10,092 nt of DNA from an uncultured Acetatifactor sp. (GTDB taxonomy: Bacteria > Bacillota > Clostridia > Lachnospirales > Lachnospiraceae). The notes under the pieces were generated by a model. The model did not search any database and was not told where the DNA came from. It was given only the letters and a program-made list of their open reading frames with translations. Shown one piece after another: positions 7,564-10,092 of this stretch; position 1 is the stretch's first letter; each line of letters begins with the position of its first letter. Made by a program: the position numbers and the translations under genes. Where the stretch lies: positions 1 through 10,092 of the forward strand of contig CAJTMX010000061.1 of the NCBI GenBank assembly GCA_910577235.1, in the 5' to 3' direction.

Positions 7564-7614
7564 AAAAAAAGTGCCAAAAGACTGCCATGTTTATACATGG
7601 TATCCTCTGACACT
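7564..7614 (-). terminator. First, very strong intrinsic terminator in the leader (facing leftward)
   Basis: On the minus strand 13 bases (7614-7602, beginning AGTGTCAG) pair without a mismatch with 7582-7570 (ending TTGGCACT). The stem continues as CCATGT-ATAA-ACATGG after a small internal loop, and U residues follow (T7, 7570-7564, the first within the stem). Four of the pairs are G-U that would be A-C mismatches in plus-strand RNA, which shows that the structure belongs to leftward transcripts. It ends a transcript of about 190 nt from the promoter at 7763-7792. Confidence 0.8.
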
Positions 7615-7743
7615 GCTTACAATCTTAAACAACGTATGCCCCGGTTCTCCCGTTGGGAGCCGGAACCTGCCGGTTGGCACGCGTCCTGCGGACATATCGG
7701 GTATGTCCTGCCTGTCCCCGTTCCCCGTATACAGGTGTCGCAT
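7591..7743 (-). CDS. Possible 50-codon leader ORF ending inside terminator 1
   Basis: From the ATG at 7743 a frame of 50 codons begins MRHLYTGNGD and ends SVRGYHV. Its TAA stop (7593-7591) lies in the ATAA apical loop of terminator 1. The ATG is only about 13 bases after the predicted transcription start and has no Shine-Dalgarno sequence. Translation would therefore have to be leaderless-like, and the frame could simply be open by chance in a GC-rich structured RNA. The product is Arg/Gly/Pro-rich and matches no family I know. If translated, a ribosome reaching the stop would cover the terminator's 5' arm and prevent termination, a classic attenuation layout. Low confidence as a gene. Confidence 0.25.
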   Translation of the reverse strand: MRHLYTGNGDRQDIPDMSAGRVPTGRFRLPTGEPGHTLFKIVSSVRGYHV

Positions 7744-7762
7744 AAAAATCAATTACGGGTTT

Positions 7763-7792
7763 ATCTTAACACAATATCTTGTATCATGTCAA
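7763..7792 (-). promoter_or_regulatory. Sigma-A-type promoter for the leftward operon
   Basis: Read on the minus strand: TTGACA (7792-7787), an 18-base spacer, TAAGAT (7768-7763), with transcription expected to start near 7756. The -35 is a perfect consensus. An imperfect palindrome, ATCATGT-CA-ACTTGAT (7783-7798), lies over the -35, and ACAA-TATC-TTGT (7771-7782) lies in the spacer. Both are candidate repressor sites. Confidence 0.65.
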
Positions 7793-7798
7793 CTTGAT
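7783..7798. promoter_or_regulatory. Candidate operator over the -35 box
   Basis: ATCATGT and ACTTGAT form 7-base arms separated by CA, with one mismatch per arm pair. The site covers the -35 box of the leftward promoter, a usual place for a repressor of mobile-element early genes. No repressor gene is visible in the window, so the partner would be elsewhere. Confidence 0.35.
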
Positions 7799-7840
7799 TA
7801 TACTATATATCCCATATCTATTTGCCTTCCCTTCTCCTTC

Positions 7841-7887
7841 CGAAAAAGTTTTTTCACTTTTTTCAAAATTTTTTTCAAGTTTTTCTC
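7841..7887. repeat. Helically phased A/T tracts (probable intrinsically bent DNA)
   Basis: Four tracts of the form TTTTTTCA/TTTTTC start at 7849, 7858, 7870 and 7880, that is 9, 12 and 10 bases apart, close to one helical turn, preceded by an AAAAAG run. Such phasing bends DNA. The tracts lie between the leftward promoter and the rightward excisionase promoter, next to a polypyrimidine stretch (about 7822-7840). They may be a binding region for HU-like proteins, a recombination-complex site or an origin-like element; the exact role is not shown. Confidence 0.5.
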
Positions 7888-7910
7888 CCTTTCCGTATCT
7901 TTACTTTATA

Positions 7911-7961
7911 GATCAGCTTTTTATCGTGTCTGATCCTTTGTTCTTTGACAACTGAAGAACA
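7911..7961. repeat. Two adjacent inverted repeats
   Basis: GATCAG (7911-7916) and CTGATC (7930-7935) form a perfect 6-bp inverted repeat with a 13-base spacer. Immediately after, TGTTCTT (7939-7945) and AAGAACA (7955-7961) form a perfect 7-bp inverted repeat around 9 bases. The second contains a TTGACA that could be a rightward -35, but no good -10 lies 16-18 bases downstream. These are candidate protein-binding sites or RNA hairpins. Confidence 0.4.
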
Positions 7962-8114
7962 TACACCATCATGTATATGGGTTCTGGTGGGTGGCTCCCT
8001 GCCTGCAGTCTGGTCTGCCATCCGTCCGGATTAAATTGCGCACAGCGCAGCCATACAACGCGGCCGGGAAGGGCGCAGGAGACGGTGATGGAAGGTATGT
8101 GTAAATTTTTATGA
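7962..8114 (+). other. GC-rich structured block of unknown role, with an 8-codon mini-ORF at its end
   Basis: This stretch is much more GC-rich than its surroundings and holds no recognised gene. It contains TGCGC-ACA-GCGCA (about 8037-8049). It also has a long-range pairing of CCATCCGTC (8018-8026) with GACG-GT-GATGG (8081-8091). A mini-ORF (8088-8114, MEGMCKFL) has AGGAG six bases upstream, a good translation start for so short a frame, as in a leader peptide. A structured RNA, a transfer-origin-like site or decayed coding sequence are all possible. I see no decisive hallmark. Confidence 0.3.
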
Positions 8115-8148
8115 CACTTTTTACAAATTATTTATTATATTTTCTATA

Positions 8149-8177
8149 TTGTGCAGCACCTTTTTCTACTGTATAAT
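8149..8177 (+). promoter_or_regulatory. Probable promoter for xis-int
   Basis: TTGTGC (8149-8154), a 17-base spacer and a consensus TATAAT (8172-8177) preceded by TG one base earlier lie about 60 bases before the xis start codon. The -35 is weak (TTG conserved), but the -10 is perfect and the surrounding DNA is AT-rich. The mRNA would begin near 8184 with an untranslated leader of about 55 bases. Confidence 0.5.
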
Positions 8178-8239
8178 TGCCTTTAACAGAGAGCTATTTG
8201 CTGGATTCATGGCAGACTGCACAAGGAAAGGAGTCCTTT

Positions 8240-8464
8240 ATGGCAGTCGGTGAGTACAAAATCCCTGAAGCGGGGCAATGTTACAGCCATGAAATCAAAG
8301 ATAAGAAAACCTATTCTGTTCATGAGATTGCAGAAATTCTGCAGATCAGCAAAAGCAAGGCATATGAGCTTTGCCGGGAGCCGGAGTTCAAAGTAGTACG
8401 GCTCGGGCGGACGATCAGGATCTCCAAAGCATCTTTTGACGACTGGCTTGATAACCTGTTGTAA
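8240..8464 (+). CDS. xis: Excisionase-like helix-turn-helix protein (74 aa)
   Basis: This small DNA-binding protein is of the excisionase/HTH_17 (MerR-like winged helix) type. The helix-turn-helix reads YSVHEIAEILQISKSKAYEL (about residues 25-44) and is followed by the wing FKVVRLGRTIRISKASFDDWLDN, the standard pattern of Tn916-type and related Xis proteins (about 65-75 aa). The ATG at 8240 is chosen because AAAGGAG (8227-8233) is ideally placed; an in-frame TTG at 8177 would add 21 residues but overlaps the predicted -10 box. The integrase gene follows after 18 bases, so the pair is co-transcribed. The protein would bind near the element end and steer the integrase toward excision; it may also regulate the promoter region. 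The role is inferred from family and position. Confidence 0.88.
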   Translation: MAVGEYKIPEAGQCYSHEIKDKKTYSVHEIAEILQISKSKAYELCREPEFKVVRLGRTIRISKASFDDWLDNLL

Positions 8465-8482
8465 GGGTAGAAGGAGATAAGA

Positions 8483-9868
8483 ATGGCATCTATTATCAAG
8501 AGGAAAAGCAAATACTCAGTAGTTTATTATTATACGGACGAGAAAGGGGAGAAGCACCAGAAATGGGAAACCTGTCAGGATTATACTGAAGCAAAGCGGA
8601 GAAAGGCTGAGATTGAGAACCAGCAGGGCAACGGCACGTTTATCCCTCCACAGGAACTAACTGTGAAAGATTTCTTAAGGGATTTTGTCAAAATCTACGG
8701 TACTGCTCACTGGGCTTTATCTACATATGAGTCCAACTGTGCCTTGATTGCAAATTATATTAACCCTGCTATTGGTGATATGGCAGTTCAGGAAGTTACG
8801 CCAAAGTTTGTGGATGAGTTTTATGTTCGGTTGCAGAAAACAAAACCAATCGCACGAAAGAACAGGAAGCCGCAGACGGAATACCTGACGCCAGGCACTA
8901 TCCACAGTATTCATAAAATTTTGCGTTGTGCCTTTGAGCAGGCGGTAAAATGGGAGATTGTCGCAAGAAATCCTTTTCCACACGCTAATAAACCGAAGAC
9001 AAACTACAAAAAACGTGACATCTGGACGGCAGATATGATAAGGAAAGCTCTGGATGAATGTGACGACATGAAACTTTATGTTGCAATGAATCTGGCTTTT
9101 GCCTGCTCCATGAGATATGGGGAAATTTGCGGATTGACATGGGATAAGGTACATATTTCAGATGAGGACATTGCAAATGATGATTCACACCTTCTGATTG
9201 AACAGGAGCTTGCCCGCGTATCAAAGGAGGCAAGACAGCAGTTGGATGATAAGGACATCATGTTTATTTTTCCATCCATCATGTCAAACACCCACACAAA
9301 CCTTGTCCTTAAAAAGCCGAAAACTGAGTCCAGTATTAGAAAAGTGTGGATTCCAAAAACGGTTGCTTATATTTTAAGAGAATGGAGGCAGATCCAAGAT
9401 CAGTATAAGGAATATTTAGGTCAGGATTTTTTCGATTACAACCTTGTGCTGACACTTCCAAATGGGAGACCTGTTGAAAACCGCATTATGGAAAAGGAGT
9501 TCTCAAAGCTCAGGGAAAAGGCTGGACTGCCTTATGTTGTGTTCCATTCCCTGCGCCACTCCAGCACGACTTATAAGCTGAAGCTCAACCATGGTGATCT
9601 GAAAGCAACACAGGGCGATACAGGTCATGCACAGATTGACATGATCACTGATGTGTATGCACATATTCTGGATGAGGACAGGAAAGTTAATGCGCAGAAA
9701 TTTGAAGCAACATTCTACGCACAAAATTCTGTCAATCCATTAAAGAATGTAAAGCCGCCTGAAGATTCGGATTCAGACCTGACAAAACTTATTTCAGCAT
9801 TGGAACAATCACCGGAGTTGGTTGCTATGCTGACAAAAGCGTTAAAAGGAAATGCTATTAGCAGCTAA
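8483..9868 (+). CDS. int: Tyrosine recombinase / site-specific integrase (461 aa)
   Basis: Phage-type integrase that cuts and rejoins the element and chromosome at the attachment site. The N-terminus (about 1-60, KRKSKYSVVYYYTDEKG) resembles an arm-type DNA-binding beta domain. A SAM-like core-binding domain follows (about 59-165, LTVKDFLRDFV onwards), then the catalytic domain with Arg211 (CSMRYGE), a probable Lys280 (KPKTESS), His355 and Arg358 (HSLRHS), His382 (DTGHAQ) and nucleophile Tyr392 (DVYAH). All catalytic residues are present, so it should be active. It is longer than Tn916 Int (about 400) because of inserts near 225-275 and a C-terminal tail (about 415-461). GAAGGAG (8470-8476) precedes the ATG. 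Candidate arm-site repeats overlap its stop codon and a tRNA 3' end lies about 190 bases downstream, consistent with tRNA-targeted integration. Confidence 0.95.
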   Translation: MASIIKRKSKYSVVYYYTDEKGEKHQKWETCQDYTEAKRRKAEIENQQGNGTFIPPQELTVKDFLRDFVKIYGTAHWALSTYESNCALIANYINPAIGDMAVQEVTPKFVDEFYVRLQKTKPIARKNRKPQTEYLTPGTIHSIHKILRCAFEQAVKWEIVARNPFPHANKPKTNYKKRDIWTADMIRKALDECDDMKLYVAMNLAFACSMRYGEICGLTWDKVHISDEDIANDDSHLLIEQELARVSKEARQQLDDKDIMFIFPSIMSNTHTNLVLKKPKTESSIRKVWIPKTVAYILREWRQIQDQYKEYLGQDFFDYNLVLTLPNGRPVENRIMEKEFSKLREKAGLPYVVFHSLRHSSTTYKLKLNHGDLKATQGDTGHAQIDMITDVYAHILDEDRKVNAQKFEATFYAQNSVNPLKNVKPPEDSDSDLTKLISALEQSPELVAMLTKALKGNAISS

Positions 9869-9947
9869 TTTCTGCTAACTCTGCTATTAGCAGATTATTA
9901 GCAAAACCTTAGAAAGTAAAATAAAGTGTTCGATTCCCTATTAGCAG
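9854..9947. repeat. Cluster of TTAGCAG-type repeats after int (candidate integrase/excisionase arm sites)
   Basis: The core TTAGCA(G) occurs as GCTATTAGCAG (9854-9864, inside the int 3' end), inverted TCTGCTAA (9871-9878), palindromic CTGCTATTAGCAG (9881-9893), TATTAGCA (9896-9903) and CTATTAGCAG (9938-9947). The copies from 9864 to 9902 form an interrupted inverted repeat, GCTAAT + TCTGCTAA against TTAGCAGA + ATTAGC. No U-run follows, so it is not an intrinsic terminator. The position between int and the tRNA attachment region fits arm-type binding sites. Confidence 0.55.
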
Positions 9948-10010
9948 CATGGCTGATAAAAGATATACAAAAAACAAGTCCTCTGATTTTCATTTTCTTC
10001 TTGAGACAAA

Positions 10011-10050
10011 AAAGAAAAAGCATTGAAAAATCCAGTATTTTCAATGCTTT
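10011..10050 (-). terminator. Intrinsic terminator of the tRNA gene (facing leftward)
   Basis: AAAGCATTGAAA (10017-10028) pairs with TTTCAATGCTTT (10039-10050), with one further pair and an 8-base loop. On the minus strand the stem is followed by a U-rich run (10019-10011). It begins 5 bases after the tRNA 3' end and therefore ends tRNA transcription before it enters the int region. Confidence 0.75.
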
Positions 10051-10054
10051 CCAG

Positions 10055-10092
10055 CGTCCCCGAGACGACTTGAACGTCCGACCTATCGCTTA
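10055..10092 (-). tRNA. 3' part of a tRNA gene (probably tRNA-Arg), cut by the window edge; likely attachment site
   Basis: Read on the minus strand, a T-arm is clear: GGACG, loop TTCAAGT (the TTCRANY pattern), CGTCT. Then come the acceptor strand CGGGGAC and discriminator G; CCA is not encoded. A 5-base variable loop (AGGTC) and the 3' anticodon-stem strand GCGAT precede it, with AA and then T as the last anticodon base. A U-ending anticodon with this acceptor strand fits Arg (UCU/CCU), but the anticodon's first two bases lie outside. Elements of this kind often integrate at tRNA 3' ends, and int lies beside it. Confidence 0.75.

Larger units (their letters stand above)
7374..7756 (-). ncRNA. 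Long structured 5' leader RNA of the leftward operon
   Basis: Between the promoter and the first operon gene the minus-strand transcript contains a series of hairpins. In order they are: CCTGT/ACAGG (7735-7711); a perfect 7-bp GGACATA/TATGTCC (7708-7690); CTCCC/GGGAG flanked by alternative CCGG and GGTT/AACC pairings (7667-7641); terminator 1 (7614-7564); TGTGG-AGCA-CCACA (7520-7507); terminator 2 (7498-7466); GCCC-ACAA-GGGC (7453-7442); CCGC-ATGA-GCGG (7437-7426); and CTCCG-TAAA-CGGAG (7411-7398) just before the ribosome binding site. Tetraloop hairpins and alternative pairings (AACC-GGTT partners compete in 7641-7676) suggest a functional RNA. I do not recognise a known riboswitch class. 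It could also yield a stable RNA of about 190 nt ending at terminator 1. Confidence 0.5.

Noticed and set aside
7235..7933. 232-codon plus-strand frame spanning the control region
   Set aside because: It overlaps the start of the DUF932-like gene antisense and runs through the leader stems, terminators and T-tracts. The translation is low-complexity Phe/Ser/Pro and there is no good translation start.
7945..7975. Rightward promoter starting with TTGACA at 7945
   Set aside because: No acceptable -10 hexamer lies at 16-18 bases spacing (ATCATG or TCATGT), and the TTGACA is part of an inverted repeat.
8177..8239. N-terminal extension of the excisionase from a TTG codon
   Set aside because: The TTG overlaps the predicted -10 box and lacks a ribosome binding site, whereas the ATG at 8240 has AAAGGAG at ideal spacing.
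9926..9938. T-arm-like sequence GTGTTCGATTCCC, a possible second tRNA remnant
   Set aside because: The flanks do not give an acceptor stem, and one arm pairs poorly. It is probably chance, or at most a distant remnant of an older attachment site.
1..10092. CRISPR array, insertion sequence or rRNA
   Set aside because: No regularly spaced repeats, no transposase-like frame with terminal inverted repeats, and no rRNA-like sequence were found on either strand.

Overview
The window looks like one end of an integrated mobile element (integrative and conjugative element or prophage-like) in a gut Clostridia/Lachnospiraceae-type Firmicute. The grounds are strong AGGAGG-type ribosome binding sites, a tyrosine integrase with a small excisionase next to the 3' part of a tRNA gene, and a leftward gene set (YqaJ-type exonuclease, RecD2-type helicase, methylase-like protein, DUF4406-like protein) typical of such elements. 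The family-level taxonomic placement is inference. No capsid, portal, relaxase or coupling-protein gene is visible, so ICE and prophage cannot be separated from this window.

Left and centre (1-7373, minus strand): nine tightly packed genes read leftward as one apparent operon. In transcription order they are a DUF932-like protein, a small charged protein, a YqaJ exonuclease, a DUF4406-like nucleotide-binding-fold protein, a RecD2-type helicase, a cysteine-rich acidic protein, an N6-methylase-like protein without a visible NPPY motif, a small acidic protein, and a gene cut off by the left edge. Several neighbours overlap or have ribosome binding sites lying across the preceding stop codon, so translation is probably coupled. 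The nuclease and helicase suggest a DNA recombination/replication module.

Control region (7374-8239): about 870 bases without a recognised protein gene, and the most unusual part of the window. A good leftward promoter (TTGACA-18-TAAGAT, 7763-7792) starts a leader of about 380 nt containing a series of hairpins and two separate intrinsic terminators before the first operon gene. A 50-codon reading frame runs through the start of this leader and stops in the apical loop of the first terminator. To the right lie helically phased A/T tracts, several inverted repeats, a GC-rich structured block, and a promoter for the rightward excisionase-integrase pair.

Right (8240-10092): xis and int on the plus strand, visibly more AT-rich than the leftward operon. 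They are followed by a cluster of TTAGCAG-type repeats overlapping the int stop codon (candidate integrase arm sites). Next come a terminator facing leftward and the 3' part of a tRNA gene (probably Arg, anticodon ending in U), which is the likely attachment site. Integrase and excisionase would mobilise the element from this tRNA end, while the leader-controlled leftward operon would supply its DNA-processing functions.
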